A program made the translations under genes and the position numbers. From Dama dama (taxonomy: Eukaryota; Chordata; Mammalia; Artiodactyla; Cervidae): DNA of 64,000 bases. The notes beneath the pieces are model-generated. The model saw only the letters and a program-made list of their open reading frames with translations, was not told the DNA's origin and did not search any database. This document shows positions 10,392 to 22,105 of the stretch, piece after piece (the stretch's first letter is position 1; each line of letters begins with the position of its first letter). The stretch lies in contig NC_083701.1 in assembly GCF_033118175.1 (NCBI RefSeq), positions 8,017,501 through 8,081,500 on the forward strand, written 5' to 3'.

Positions 10392-10518
10392 AGTGTACGG
10401 CATAGTGACTAACATATACTGTGAAATGACAACCACAATCAGTTTGTTTAATATCTGTCATATCATATAGATGCAACAAATATTTTTTCCTTCTGATCAG
10501 AGCTTTTAGGATCTATGG

Positions 10519-10545
10519 TTTTCAGTTCAGTTCAGTCGCTCAGTC
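10519..10545 (-). mobile_element. 27-base BovB/ART2-like micro-insert
   Basis: TTCAGTTCAGTTCAGTCGCT followed by CAGTC is the terminal block of BovB/ART2 repeats (as read at 45660). It sits inside the antisense L1, between CTATGGTT and TTAGCAACTTTC. Confidence 0.55.
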
Positions 10546-10796
10546 TTAGCAACTTTCAAATATACAGTAGTGTTAGCTATAGTCTGCATGCTGTACATTA
10601 TGTCCTCAATATTTGTTCACCTTATAATAAGAAGCTTGTACCTTTTGAAAAATCCTTTATAAAGTAGCTGTTGATGTAAGGTGGAGAGGGGTTGGGGTTT
10701 TGAAACACAGAGGTAGAATTCAATAGACCTGGGTGCATGGTAGAATTCAGTAAACCTCTTCCCTTAACACAATGCACTGTATATGCACTTAAACAT

Positions 10797-11132
10797 TTTT
10801 ATTTTTAAATTTTATTTTTATTTTTGACTGTGCTGAGTCTTTGTTGTTGCTCTTGAGCTTTCTCTGGTTGCAGCAAGCGGGAGCTACTCTTTGTTGGGGT
10901 GCACAGGCTTCTCACTGCAGTGGCTTCTCTTGTTGCAGAGCATGGACTCTAAGCATACAGACTTCATTAGCTTCAGCACACAGGCTGAGCAGATGTGGCA
11001 CTCAGGCTCTAGAGCACGGGCTCAATATTTGTGGCACACAGGCTTATTTCCCCTGCAGCACGTGGGCCTTCCTGGACCAGGGATTGAACCCATATCCTCT
11101 GATTCTTAGCCACCGGACCACCAGCAAAGTCC
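10797..11132 (-). mobile_element. CHR-type SINE, long form, antisense
   Basis: Full-length reverse complement: T-rich tail, TTTCTCTGGTTGCAGCAAGC, GCAGTGGCTTCTCTTGTTGC, GACCAGGGATTGAACCCATA, ending CCACCAGCAAAGTCC. Confidence 0.9.
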
Positions 11133-12064
11133 AATTATGCATTCTTAAATTGTATGAGTGTATTGAACCTCCGTTACATCTGTCTTACCTTTTGGGTTAT
11201 GGGTATAAAATAACCAATGTGAGAATACTTTGAAAAATGTAAAGACTGATGTAGATGATGAGTTTTATGTTTCAGCAGCACCAACATCATTCCTACTGTA
11301 AAGGTGAAATAAAGTTGAAAATAGGGAGTTTATCATAACATGTGCTCTAATATGGTTTTACAGGCTTCCCCACCCCCCGCCAAAATGTATAAGACTTGTA
11401 AAATAGATCTGTATATTTCTCATTTCTCTCAGCAATGGTTTTTAAATAGAACTAAATCATGCTCCGGTAGCCCAACTTTCCAAATAAAAGTGGTACTCTG
11501 AGCCAAGGGAAACCTCATTCTGGACATTAGTCACTGTGAGTGTTGTAACTGCTCAATTTTCATGTTTTTCATAAGACTAATGAAAGGACAGATGGTAAAT
11601 TCCCCTGTGCTGCGCATTCTCCGCTGGTTACCAGAGTCAGGAGGGCACGAGAGCTACCAGACAGGTGGATTCCTGCACCTACCTTGTATCCTGCGCGGCG
11701 CCTACCTGTCCAGCAGTTCTTTGTAACATTTTAACTCATATTCTATCAGCCAGTTTTCTTTGCCTGTTTGATTTATTGTTGTTGTTGTTTGCTTTTTCCA
11801 CCAGCCAGTTTTGTCAGATTTCAATTCTTGTAGTGTGTATTGTTAAAACAGCCCGTAGGTTTTTCCTGATCTAAACTTCCATTGAGACCCACTCCTCCTC
11901 TTGAGAGTCACTGTCCTGTGGAAGACGAGACAGAAATGAGACAGTCTTCATCACTCAACCTTCTGAACACTGGAAGACAAGGATCATGCCCCTCGATTTA
12001 GCACAAGATGCTTCGTTGTCTAGGCCAGTGGTTTTCAAACATTTCTTATAAGGGAACATATCCT
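11133..12064. other. Unique DNA
   Basis: About 930 bases with no recognised gene or repeat beyond short poly-T and (TTG) tracts. Confidence 0.4.
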
Positions 12065-12330
12065 TTAAAAAAGAAATCTTGTAACATTGAAACATATACA
12101 TCACCATATGTAAAACAGATAGCCAGTGGGGATTTGCTGTATGCACTTGGAGGTCAAACCCTGTGCTCTGTCTCAGCCTAGAGGGGTGGGATGGTGAGGG
12201 AGGTGGGAGGGAGGTTCATGAGGGAGAGGACATAAAGTGTACCTGTGGCTGATTCATGTTGATGTATGGCAGAAACCAACACAATATTATAAAGCAATTA
12301 TCCTCCAATTAAAAATAAAACAAACAGACA
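12065..12330 (+). mobile_element. L1 3' UTR, sense, ruminant type
   Basis: The conserved L1 3' UTR: ATATGTAAAACAGATAGCCA, AGGGGTGGGATGGTGAGGGA, then CTGATTCATGTTGATGTATG and AAGCAATTATCCTCCAATTA, ending in an A-rich tail. It is 5' truncated, with no coding part. Confidence 0.85.
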
Positions 12331-12351
12331 AACAAAAAAAGGAAACTTTCG

Positions 12352-12468
12352 GGGACTTCCCTGGCGGTCTAGTGGTTATGTTTCCACACTCCCACTGCCC
12401 CTGGTGCAGGTTCCATCCTTGGTCGGGGAGTTAAGATCCTGCACACCACCTGGCCAAAAAATAAATAG
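12352..12468 (+). mobile_element. CHR-type SINE
   Basis: GGGACTTCCCTGGCGGTCTA head, GGTTCCATCCTTGGTCGGGG box B, and the CCACCTGGCCAAAAAATAAA tail. Confidence 0.88.
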
Positions 12469-13669
12469 AAATCTTTCATCAAAGCCCAACATAAGTCACA
12501 CACCTGTGAGCCCAATTGCTGGGCTGCTCCCCGAATCTAATCCCTGGAAGCAGGGGAGGAGCCTGACTTGACTGCCGCTAACACAAGGCTGCCTTCCTTA
12601 CCCTCCTCATCTTTGGCCACTGGCCTCAATGAACTCTCCAGTCTAGCCATTCCTACCTAACCTTGTCTGCTTCAGCAGAGAGTCCTTCTGTTTTGCAGTT
12701 TTAAGGGCAGAAACACATTGTTATTTGATATTCTGCTTCCTGCGTTAGGCATGTGGTTGGTAAAGTGATGAATAATGTCTACTTGATGGATGGATGGGTG
12801 GATGGACAAGAAGATGGACATATAAAAGAAGGAATTTACCAACAGACCAGGTGAATGAAGTGTCCCAATAACTTGAACCCAGCAGGGGAGCAGAAGGAAC
12901 AAAGAAGAGAATTCTCTTCAGAGGGCCGGCTGCCTTGGAATTTGCCTGTAGGTTAGGAGTGAACCTGACACCACTTCCCAGAATCTAGTCATCACCGGGT
13001 GGCCCTGGGGAACAGTCCAGCGTGAGTCATATGCCCTCTCTCCCATATCTGGTGCCGTGTATTTATAGCTAATGCTGGTGGTTTGTCACTTGTTAAACAG
13101 CACAAGAAAAATGATTGCATGAAGGCCAAGCAAAAGACTAATGGAAATGGTTTTAATAATTAATTTTTAAAAGGCTTACGAATGACAATTCAGCTGGGAA
13201 GCTATCAAAACATTTAAGCTGAAATTTCAGCTGAAGGATGCTGCTCTTTGGATTGTTCTTCTGGGGTTAAATGGGGGTAATTTGAAGCTGGCAGAAAGAA
13301 GGCCAGTGACACATCATTTTGCTTGCCTTTTTTGTGTGTGTGTCTTAAACAACAAACCATATCCTTGAAAGGAAGAATGTTTTACATTCGAGTGCTCAAG
13401 GATGATGAGAGACTGAAACAAACTGGAAGCTGTGTTCAAAACAGTTTTCAAAATCACTCAGATAATATTTAAGCTTCACTGTCCTCTTAGCCTAATTGGC
13501 ACATTACTTTCCCTAGCTAATTATCACAGAGCAAAAAGTCCTGGAGAGATTTTCTCCTTAAGTTTTCCCTTTCCATATGGAATTCCATCAATGAACCCTC
13601 GATAAAAGGTTAACAAAATTAAATTCATAAATGCAGCAATTCCCTTCTTGGAAGGAAAGAATGGAACTT
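12469..13669. other. Unique DNA
   Basis: About 1.2 kb including a (GATG)n-like patch near 12785. I see no gene or mobile element. Confidence 0.4.
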
Positions 13670-13770
13670 GCATTTATTGAGCATCTACAATATCCATAAT
13701 ACTCAACTTTTTTGTGAGGTGTCTCAGGAAATCTTCACTATTACCCCAAAAAGGAGTACAGCTTAGGCAG
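13670..13770 (+). mobile_element. MIR fragment
   Basis: TTGCATTTATTGAGCATCTA is the MIR opening block, followed by a diverged region. Confidence 0.5.
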
Positions 13771-13822
13771 TTTTCTCTCTCTGTGCCTGTGGCGCAGATA
13801 GAGCTGGACCAGCCCCATGCAT

Positions 13823-14043
13823 GCGTGCTAAGTCACTCAGTCATGTCTGATTCTTCGTGACCCCAAGGACTATAGCCTCTCAGGCTCTTCTGTCCATGGG
13901 ATTCTCCAGGCAAGAATCCTGGAATGGGTTGCCATGCCCTCCTCCAGGGTATCTTCCCGACCCAGGGATGGAACCCAAGTCTCTTATGTCTCCTGCACTG
14001 GCAGACAGAGTCTTTACCTACCACTGCACCACCTGGTAAACCT
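13823..14043 (-). mobile_element. Bov-tA SINE, antisense
   Basis: Reverse complement of a full Bov-tA: GCTAAGTCACTCAGTCATGT to CTGCACCACCTGGTAAACC. Confidence 0.92.
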
Positions 14044-14143
14044 ATTACAGGGAGCAAAAGTGCCCGAAACCGTTAATTTCCTTTCTCTACCTCTTCTTTC
14101 CTTCCTTTGGAGATGAGCAAAGCTGCATCTTTAATGGGAGTAC

Positions 14144-14170
14144 GCCTCCCCCCCCCACCCACCCCCCACA
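14144..14170. repeat. C-rich tract
   Basis: A run of C broken by A bases (CCCCCCCCCCACCCACCCC). Simple sequence next to the poly-pyrimidine DNA that follows the SINE. Confidence 0.8.
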
Positions 14171-14224
14171 ACTAATCTATTCAGTGTCTAGATTGATGTT
14201 ATAAAAAGCTGATAATTTACATGT

Positions 14225-14405
14225 GAATGGCATTCCAGGAATTTACAAAGAATCTGCAACATCTCATTTCATCCTCATTGTGCAAGAGAGAAAATTAAAT
14301 TCCAAATAAATTTGTGACTTTCCCAAAGTCACATAGCTAATTAATAGCAGAGGATTTTAACTCAATCCAGAATTCCTGATGCCAGATACTCTTTCCACCA
14401 CCTCC
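14225..14405 (+). mobile_element. MIR SINE
   Basis: CATCTCATTTCATCCTCATT, then CCCAAAGTCACATAGCTAAT and GATGCCAGATACTCTTTCCA follow the MIR core order. Confidence 0.65.
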
Positions 14406-14880
14406 TTGAATGAGAACGTGTGTGAGTTTTTTCTAAGGATGAGGAAGATTTCACTCTCCAGGGCTCCACTTGTTTCTTCTCTTATCTTAAGAAAAACTTA
14501 TCTTTCTAAGACATGAAATGTATTAGCCGCATAACAAACCTCACTGACAAACTGCTCCATATCCTGCTGTCATTATCTGGATGTGCAGACACTAACTCTC
14601 TGTCAAAAAATGTCAAAACATTCCACAAACAGGCATAGCAGAGAACATGCAAATGGTTAAACCATTATTATTTATTCCAAATGATATGAGGGCGGGCCTC
14701 GGCAGGGAAGGCTCAGATTAGAATTCCACCCACTGAAAGAAAGTCCAGCCCACAACTCTGCCTGTGACTTCTTACGTAACTGCTACAAAATCCCCCAGCT
14801 AAACAAGCCCAGAAGATGTCAGAATAAAAGGGGGACGGTAGTGGTTGTATGGTCTCACCTTCACATTTTACTTTAAAGAT
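14406..14880. other. Unique DNA
   Basis: No repeat or gene recognised. Confidence 0.4.
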
Positions 14881-15068
14881 TTCTTTTTTTTTTTTTTTTT
14901 GCTGTGGACCATTTTTAAGGTCTTTATTGAAGTTGTTACAATATTGCTTCTGTTTTTGTTTTATTTTTTGTCCTGGAGGCACCTGGGAGGCATGTGGGAT
15001 CTTAGTGCCCTGGCCAGGGATCAAACTCAACCCTCAAGTCTTAACCAGTAGAGCACTAGAGAAGTCCC
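14881..15068 (-). mobile_element. CHR-type SINE, antisense
   Basis: Poly-T start, TGGGATCTTAGTGCCCTGGC, CCAGGGATCAAACTCAACCC, ending TAGAGAAGTCCC. Confidence 0.82.
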
Positions 15069-15864
15069 TTCATAAGGAGGCATGGCCTTGAGCTGATTTA
15101 CCCACAGTGAGCAGGTAAAATGACAGGATGAGAAGAACCCTAGATTTGGACCCAGGAGCTGGAATTAGAGCAGTCTGCTTCTTAACACCTCACTTTCTAT
15201 GTCTATAAAATGAGTATTATAAAGCCACACAATGCTGCTGAGCGTCTGAAGTCAGATGATATGTGGATGGAGGAATTTGTGTTTATACATAAAAAGACTT
15301 AGGGGTAACAATTTGAAAAAATAGCTGGTAACAGCATGTATATAAATAATATCAGGAAGTGTGATTTTGACCTATCCATAGCAAAGAAGGGGAGCACAGT
15401 TAATAAAGCCTAGGGGGTGGTTTAGGGATTGCCATTTTTATTGGAAAATATTTGTTAGTTGTTTGGAATATTGGACTTCAAAGTAAACATGAGAAAATAT
15501 TTGTTAACCATAATGCTTTATTCACATCACAGCTTTTCCAATTTTATTATGATGATAAGGCAAAATGAAGTGAATCGAAAATCTCCCTTTCACTTCTCTT
15601 TGTTATTCTCAACATTGAAGATGCATGTTTTGATGTATTACTAGAATAGAGAAAAACAGTTCTTTATCCTGTCAAAGAGCTTTAACCATCATGGGCTTTG
15701 GGAGGAAGTAAAGATAACAGGGGGATTTTCTTCTTCTGATAATAGAATATTCAATAATTTATACCAGTCCTCCCACAGAAGACAACCAAAAAGCCTGGAC
15801 CAAATAATCTTTTAAGTCAAAGAAGAACTACTATAGTGAAGAATTGCCAGCAGCATCCGCAACC
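15069..15864. other. AT-rich unique DNA
   Basis: About 800 bases. A diverged MIR-like block may lie near 15140-15210 (GACCCAGGAGCTGGAATTAG), but it is too weak to call. Confidence 0.35.
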
Positions 15865-15983
15865 AATTTTTTTGTTTGTTTTTTTGGCCACGCCTTGCCG
15901 CATGGCCTGCACGATCTTAGGGAACCTGTGTCCCCTGCAGTGCAAGCGCAGTGTCTTAACCTCTAGACTGCCCGGGAACTCCC
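15865..15983 (-). mobile_element. CHR-type SINE, antisense
   Basis: TTTTTTTGGCCACGCCTTGC start, GATCTTAGGGAACCTG, and the GACTGCCCGGGAACTCCCC end. Confidence 0.82.
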
Positions 15984-16954
15984 CACCAACATTTCTGTCT
16001 CAAGAGAATTTGCCAAACTAGGGAGGAAGCCGAGAGTCACAGCTGCACATTCATGGCATTTGGGCTACAGGAACAAAGTCAATGTTTAGGACTTACCCAC
16101 GTAAGTCCTAAAATCATCATTTGGGTCTGGAACCCGAAAGGTTAATATCCTGGGAACCAGAGCGAACCAGAACGAAGCCAGTCATCAATCTATGTAACCA
16201 GGCTTCATGTCACATGGGTCATTGAGAACATAGAAAACCTTGAAATCTGTAAGTGCTCCCCCCGACCAGGTGCCTACGAGAAGCAAACAAAAATCCTCTT
16301 ATGCTTCAAATTATTTCTATAAATAAATTTTCAATTACAATACACTGCATACAATCAGAAACACAAAACAGGCCCACAGAGGCTTCAAATATTAGTATCC
16401 CCAAACACGAAAAAAACAAGTGAGCTATGCTCTAAGTAAAGTGCTGGGATTCACTGGAGGGATTTAGCCCCAGATGAGACAGTAGAAGACACAGTTAGAG
16501 AGAGCTCATGAGTGAGAAGATAGATTAGAAAGAATCTACAGGATGAGGACTGGAGAGACATACAGCTGGGAGCGGGAAATAAACGGAAGAGAGTAAGTGT
16601 CGAGAAGAATACAGTGAGAAGACCTACCACCTGTTTACTTAGAGTCCCAGCAGGACACAGGAGAGAAAAGGGAGGAGTCAGTTTGTGTGGGATGATAACC
16701 TGAGAATTTTCCAGAAACAGAGAAAAGCATTAGTCCACAGATTCAACAGACCATACAAATGTCAAGCAAGATAAAGACATGGAAATCCACAATGTAATGA
16801 AACTGTAGAAAGCTAAAGACAATGAGAAAAATCTTAAGGGCAAGCTAAAAAAGTGGGGGAGGGCACTTACCTTTTAAAAAGTGAGAACTAAACTTCTCAG
16901 CAGCAAAAGCAGACGCCAAAGACAGGGAAGAAATGTGCTCAAGGAAGCTCGGAG
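15984..16954. other. Unique DNA
   Basis: About 970 bases, A/G-rich in the second half. No gene or repeat recognised. Confidence 0.4.
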
Positions 16955-17066
16955 TCGGACTTCTCTGCAGTACAGCGCTTGGGCTTTCACTGCCAGGGCT
17001 CAGGTTCTGTCCCTGGTCGGGGGACTAAGACCCTGAATGCTGTGCAGTGTAGCCAAATAAATAAAG
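16955..17066 (+). mobile_element. CHR-type SINE, diverged
   Basis: GGACTTCTCTGCAGTACAGC head, GTTCTGTCCCTGGTCGGGGG, and the GTGTAGCCAAATAAATAAAG tail. Confidence 0.8.
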
Positions 17067-17363
17067 ACATTTTCAGATGATAAAATCATACTCTATCACC
17101 AATAAACCTGCACAAGAGACATTCTAATGGTAATCCTCGAGCTGATCAAAGTTCAGTGAGGCAGGAATGATTAAACAGTAAAGAAAGTGATAAATGTGTA
17201 GTTAAAAATATTTAGAACTAAAATACACTCTAACACTAGCATACAAATCATGAAGCAGGTAAATGCAGTTCAGGTGCACTAAAGTGCTCACATTGCCTGA
17301 GAAGAGAGTAAAGGTATCAATTCACGTTAGACTCCGGTAAGTCAACAATGGATGTTTTGCTTT

Positions 17364-17569
17364 TGTTGTTTGGTTACTAAGTCTTATCCAACTCGTTTTC
17401 GACCCCATGGACTGTAGCCCTCCAGGCTCCTTTGTCCATGGGATTGTCTAGGCAAGAATACTGGAGTGGTTTGCTATTTCCTTAAGGGGATCTTCCCAAC
17501 CTAGGGATCAAACCCATATCTCTGACTTGGCAGGCAGATTCTTTACCACCAAGCCACCAGGGAAGCCCA
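17364..17569 (-). mobile_element. Bov-tA SINE, antisense, with TSD
   Basis: Reverse complement of a full Bov-tA. The duplication TTTTGCTTT occurs at 17355-17363 and 17572-17580 and brackets the element. Confidence 0.93.
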
Positions 17570-17699
17570 TATTTTGCTTTGTGAGATCACTAAAAGAAAA
17601 AATGTATTACTTTCACTAATAGTGAATGCAAAATAGAATGACTGAAAAAGACAAACATCTAGAGGGTGGTGGGACAGAGGCAAGATAGGAAACACAGTA

Positions 17700-18085
17700 A
17701 GAGTGGGTTTAAATCTAAATTTGTCATTGAGATTAAAAGTAAATGGAGTAAATGTTCCAATTAAAATACAAGAATTGTGAAACTAAAAAGTCCAACTGCA
17801 CACTATTACAAGAGACACATGTACAACATATGAATACTACTAGATTGAAATAATGGAATTAAGTTACACCATGGTAGCTATTATTACATAAAATAAAATT
17901 TAAGGCAAAAAGCATCACTAAGAAGGTCATTTATAGTGGTAAAAATTCAAATCACCAGCAAAATACACTAATTCTAGCTTCTATTTAATATGACTTCAAA
18001 ACACATGAAGCAAAAATCAATATATCTACAAGGAGAAATATATAAATCCACAATCATGAGAGATTTTAAAACAGTAAGATTGCAG
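17700..18085 (+). mobile_element. Old L1 ORF2 fragment, sense
   Basis: Diverged L1 ORF2 DNA from the segment after the endonuclease domain: AAGAGACACATGTACAACAT, AAAATTTAAGGCAAAAAGCA, then ACATGAAGCAAAAATCAATA and CTACAAGGAGAAATATATAA. Reading frame is lost. Confidence 0.65.
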
Positions 18086-19437
18086 GGGGCAACCTTACCT
18101 GCTAGGCGGTGAGAAATGGTAGAAAAATATTCATCAGGTCACCCTCAATTGGCTGATTCTACATGAATCCTCAGTCCTCAGAAAAAGCTCCAGTTCCTCT
18201 CGGCAGTGATCAACTCAATAAAGCACCCTTTGAATAGGATTGTCCTCCTTGTTTTATTCTCCCCAGATCCCATTCTTTTTCCTTGAAATCATATTCCAAA
18301 ATAAACTCTTGACTGCAAGTACTTTTCTCAACATTGTTTCTTTGGGAACCCAGGTTAAAATACTTGGTACCACAAGCAGCTCCACAAACAGACATTCCAG
18401 GTGGATTCTAGACTTGAACCAATTGGACAGTGATAAGGATCCCATCTTTATTGATAAGTGGGGTGGTCTTAACCCTTGGTATGCAGCAACATCACAGTTA
18501 CTGAGATTTTCACCAGCAGTGAATTAGAATCATGAAGATGGAAGATGAAGCATCTTTTATGAGTCAAAACACATTAAAAATAAATGTATGGTCAGTGTTC
18601 GTGACCAGGAATGTAGAACTGGCTGACTTTGGTCGCTGGTCTTTAGAAGTCTTGTAAAAGGAAAGGAAACTGGCAGGCTTGGTTAGCCAACTGTCAACCT
18701 CAAGGAATGCTGTGAAACTGGGAATGCTCCTCCGGCAGCTCAGAGATGGTCGCCTTCCTGCCCACAGCCGCAGGAAGATGGCTGAAATTCAGTCCCAGGG
18801 TTTAATTGTGAGCACAACACAGCTACCACGGAGAACAAACACAGCCTTAACAATCTCTGGTGTCAGTGTCAGGACCCAGATAAGGAAAAGGTAGACCTTC
18901 AGACTTGCCATGGGGGTATTTGAATGGACAAACCTGAGCACCTTTAACCCCAGAAGCAGTGCCCTCCCTCTTCATAGAGGACAGTGGTCTTTCATGCCTG
19001 CAGACACCACCAAAGGCAGGAGCCACATGAGATGGTGTTTGTCCTTAGCTCTGCTTCTGTCTCCCTTCTTTCCTCCAGATTAGCAGAATCGGGTCACAGC
19101 CCAAGAAAGGCGACCCAACTCCTTCTCCAGGAAGAAATACTGCGTAGACCCAAAGAACTGCAAGCTTGGGTTAATATACACTCATGTGAACTGGGAGACC
19201 TCGTGAATCGAGAAACTTCATGTTGGAATTGGTCTTAATGAAATGCTGATAAATAGGACCTCTTTATATTTCAGTTTCTTCATCTGTCACATCTGATTAA
19301 TAGTGCCTGTCCAACCTACTTTATATGATTATTACAGTAAATATTAATATCTGTAGTGAACTCTGCCAGGCCCTGTATTAGGCACATTGCATACATTGTT
19401 TCATTAGGATATAATTCAATAAGTGTAAACACTTTTG
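18086..19437. other. Unique and unclassified old repeat DNA
   Basis: About 1.35 kb. At 18240-18400 an AATAAA-bearing stretch followed by GGGAACCCAGGTTAAAATAC and TTGGTACCACAAGC resembles the end of an old LTR or LINE, but I cannot name the family. A weak MIR-like block is at 19365-19420. No gene recognised. Confidence 0.35.
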
Positions 19438-19661
19438 GGGCTTCTCAAGTGGTGTTCGTGGTAAAGAACCCACCTGCCAATGTAGGAGACGTAAGAGACA
19501 TGAGTTCGATCTCTGGGTTGGGAAGATCCTTTGGAGGAAGGCACAGCAACCCACTCTGGTATTCATGACTGGAGAATGCCATGGACAGAAGAGCCTGGTG
19601 GGCAATAGTCCATAGGGTCACAAAGAGTCAGATACAACTTAAGTGACTTAGCACTCATGCA
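19438..19661 (+). mobile_element. Bov-tA SINE with TSD
   Basis: GGGGCTTCTCAAGTGGTGTT head through AAGTGACTTAGCACTCATGC. AACACTTT flanks it at 19428-19435 and 19663-19670. Confidence 0.92.
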
Positions 19662-19880
19662 GAACACTTTAAATTCATAATCTTGTTTAGAAAACTTTTA
19701 AAGTTTTATTTTAATAGCATGCCCTAGGAGAAACTCAATTCTAAGATTCATAAAACCTGAATGGGTAAAGTTAAAAGGAAAGAAGAAGAAAAGGAAGCTG
19801 ATATTTCAAAATTACAAATATATTAGAACATGGCTTTGGTAAGTTATTTTGTTTGGGGGAAGTTGGACCACTCAAAGAGT

Positions 19881-20016
19881 CTTTTTTTCCCCTAACTTTT
19901 TGGCCATCCCCCAAGGCATATGGGATCCTAGTGCCCAGACCAGGGATCAAACCCCAAACCCATGCCCCTGCATTAGAAACATGGAGTCTTACAACTGGAC
20001 CTCCAGAGAAGTCCCC
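19881..20016 (-). mobile_element. CHR-type SINE, antisense
   Basis: CTTTTTGGCCATCCCCCAAG, GACCAGGGATCAAACCCC, and the TGGACCTCCAGAGAAGTCCC end. Confidence 0.83.
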
Positions 20017-20154
20017 TGGAAGTCTTTTGAGGATGGCTCTATTCATTGATCTTGGGAAAAGCAGGGTGGGAACAGTTTTAATGCAGAAGCTCTGGATAAG
20101 CAGTTCAGTGTCCAGTGGAGCAATGAAAATTCCTGTGTGATACTCAGTGGTATC

Positions 20155-20305
20155 TGGGTAAAGGCATGGCCTCCAAAACCAGACTGCCTGCATTTGAAAC
20201 CCCACTCTTGTGCTTAACCCACTGGGGAATGTATTTTAGTTCTTTCATCTGCAAAATGGTAGTATCTGTTGCATAAGATTGTTAGAAGATTAAATGGCTT
20301 AACGA
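20155..20305 (+). mobile_element. MIRb-like SINE
   Basis: ACCAGACTGCCTGCATTTGA, TTTCATCTGCAAAATGGTAG and GATTGTTAGAAGATTAAATG are the MIR blocks in order. Confidence 0.65.
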
Positions 20306-21480
20306 GATGAATGGTGGCCATACTACAGGAGCACTGGAAAGCCTGCTTGCTTTGATGGAATTATGTATGTAGTACACAGTATCTAGAATAGAGGAGATGC
20401 TTAAGATAAGATACATATAAACTGGATAAATGAAATGCCCAGATATCAAGGTGGGAGGTGTAATACATGAAACATGATTGGTTGTGGGTTGAAAATGGTT
20501 AAGGTTTAGCAGTAGGATTTGTTAATACTGTCTTCTGTACTTTGGCATACCTTCAAAATTTTCTTTATGAAAAATGCTTTTAAAAAATAGCCTATTGTTT
20601 TGTTTTCTGTCATTGTTGTATTTAACCATTTACTGCTCTGGGAGGTTGAGAACTCCCAGATGTAATGGCAAAAAATGTAATGTGATGTAATGGTAAAAAA
20701 AAAAAAAAAAAAAAGTACTGTTCAACTCATATTCACATTTTAGAGAACATGTGATGCTTAAAAATGTTGAGCTGAGTCATGTTAGAAATACTTTGCTTGA
20801 CTTTCTGTTCTCAAGTTGTGGCTGAGTGCTAGCTCCCCTCAAAGTCCTTTCTTTCCCTTTTCTTGGGCCTGGAGCACCCAGAGTCTCCCAGGCACCCAGG
20901 TATGTCATGTAACCAATGGAATGGAGGCAGAAAGGGTGTGTGCGCTTCTCCGTACAGCCTGAGCACGGACACGCCTGCAACTCTTCTTCAAACACGCAAA
21001 CAAGGCAACACTCTCAGGAACATCAGAACAGCATATGGAGACACCTACGTCTCTGAGTGACCTCACAGAGCAGTTACCCTGCTAACTGATTGGCCAGACT
21101 GTTACTGGAGAGAGAAGTAAATCCCCATTTTTTTGAAGCTACTGGATCTTTGTTGTAACAACCTAGCCCTCTCTCTAATATGCGAGATAAGAGTTTGAGG
21201 CTCAGGTATTAATAGCAGGGATTTCTTCCTGCTGAGGGGTCACAGAAAGGAAGCCGCAGAGTGAGAACTTGAACCACGCTCTCCCGAGCCTCTCTGCACT
21301 GTCCGCCTTCCCTCACTTAGTTGATGAACGCGCAGTGTGAGCCCTGCAGGACTGACCTCACTCGAGGGGAATGTGTCTGCACTTGTTTCTTCGGCGCAGA
21401 GCCCAGTTACCATTCCTTTGGCCACAGAGACCCAGTAGTATCTTGAGGTTCAGTTTAGACTATAAAATTAGTAATTCTAG
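20306..21480. other. Unique DNA with a poly-A patch
   Basis: About 1.2 kb. Tandem ATGTAATG-type units precede an A22 run at 20695-20716. No gene recognised. Confidence 0.4.
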
Positions 21481-21627
21481 GGTCTGAATGGTTGTGCTCT
21501 CCTCCCCAAAATTTTATGTTGAAATCCTAACTGCCAAGGTGATGGTAACTGGAAGTGGGGCTTTGGAGAGGTGATTAGGATGTGAGAGCAGAGCCCTCAC
21601 AAATGGGAGTGATGCCCTTACAAAAGA
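21481..21627. mobile_element. Old mammalian repeat, LTR-like, unclassified
   Basis: Matches a widespread mammalian sequence type: CCCCAAAATTTTATGTTGAA, CCTAACTGCCAAGGTGATGG, then GAGGTGATTAGGATGTGAGA and GCCCTTACAAAAGAGGCC. I believe it is a MaLR-type LTR but cannot name the subfamily. Confidence 0.5.
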
Positions 21628-21745
21628 GGCCAGGTGGTCAAGTGGTTAAGACTCCACGTTTCTGATACCGGTGCCATGGGTTCAATCCCCGGTCAGGGAA
21701 CTAAGATCCCCCATGCCACGTGGCATGGCCAAAGAACAACAACCA
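21628..21745 (+). mobile_element. CHR-type SINE
   Basis: GTTCAATCCCCGGTCAGGGA and ACTAAGATCCCCCATGCCAC motifs. The head is 5' truncated at its join to the old LTR-like repeat. Confidence 0.83.
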
Positions 21746-21761
21746 CAAAGTTGCCAAAGAG

Positions 21762-21892
21762 GGACTTTCCTGGCAGCCCAGTGGTTTGGACTCCACACTT
21801 TTACTGCTGAGGGCCTAGGTTCAATCCCCGGTCAAGGAAGTAAGACACTGCAAGCTGCACAGTGCAGCCAAAAAATTAAAAAATAAACAAGA
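21762..21892 (+). mobile_element. CHR-type SINE
   Basis: GGGACTTTCCTGGCAGCCCA head, GTTCAATCCCCGGTCAAGGA, and a tail of AAAAATTAAAAAATAAAC. It follows the previous copy by 16 bases in the same orientation. Confidence 0.87.
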
Positions 21893-21974
21893 AACATAAA
21901 TGCACTGCTGGTGGTAAGGTAAGAATTGTTAAGTTTAAATGATGTAATTCACTTCTAATTTTTATCAAATATAC

Positions 21975-22105
21975 AAGGTCTGAGACAGACCTGGATCTGA
22001 ATCTAGTTTCTCCTACTCAAAAGTTGTGTGGCTGAGGGCAAGTTTCACAATCTGCCTGAGCCTCATTTTCCTCGTTTGGAAAGGAGAGATAACTCCTCAG
22101 TCTCC
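21975..22105 (+). mobile_element. MIRb-like SINE
   Basis: AGACCTGGATCTGAATCTAG, AAGTTGTGTGGCTGAGGGCA and GAGCCTCATTTTCCTCGTTT match MIR blocks. Confidence 0.65.

Larger units (their letters stand above)
10150..10660 (-). mobile_element. L1 3' UTR, antisense, split by insertions
   Basis: Reverse-complement L1 3' UTR: TTTATTGAGATACAATTGAC at the left, ACTGTGAAATGACAACCACA in the middle, and TTAGCAACTTTCAAATATAC to the right. It is interrupted by a Bov-tA and by a 27-base ART2-like insert. Confidence 0.75.

Noticed and set aside
12390..12410. CTCF-like motif in CCCCTGGTGCAGG
   Set aside because: One base short of the core spacing and it lies in a CHR SINE body.
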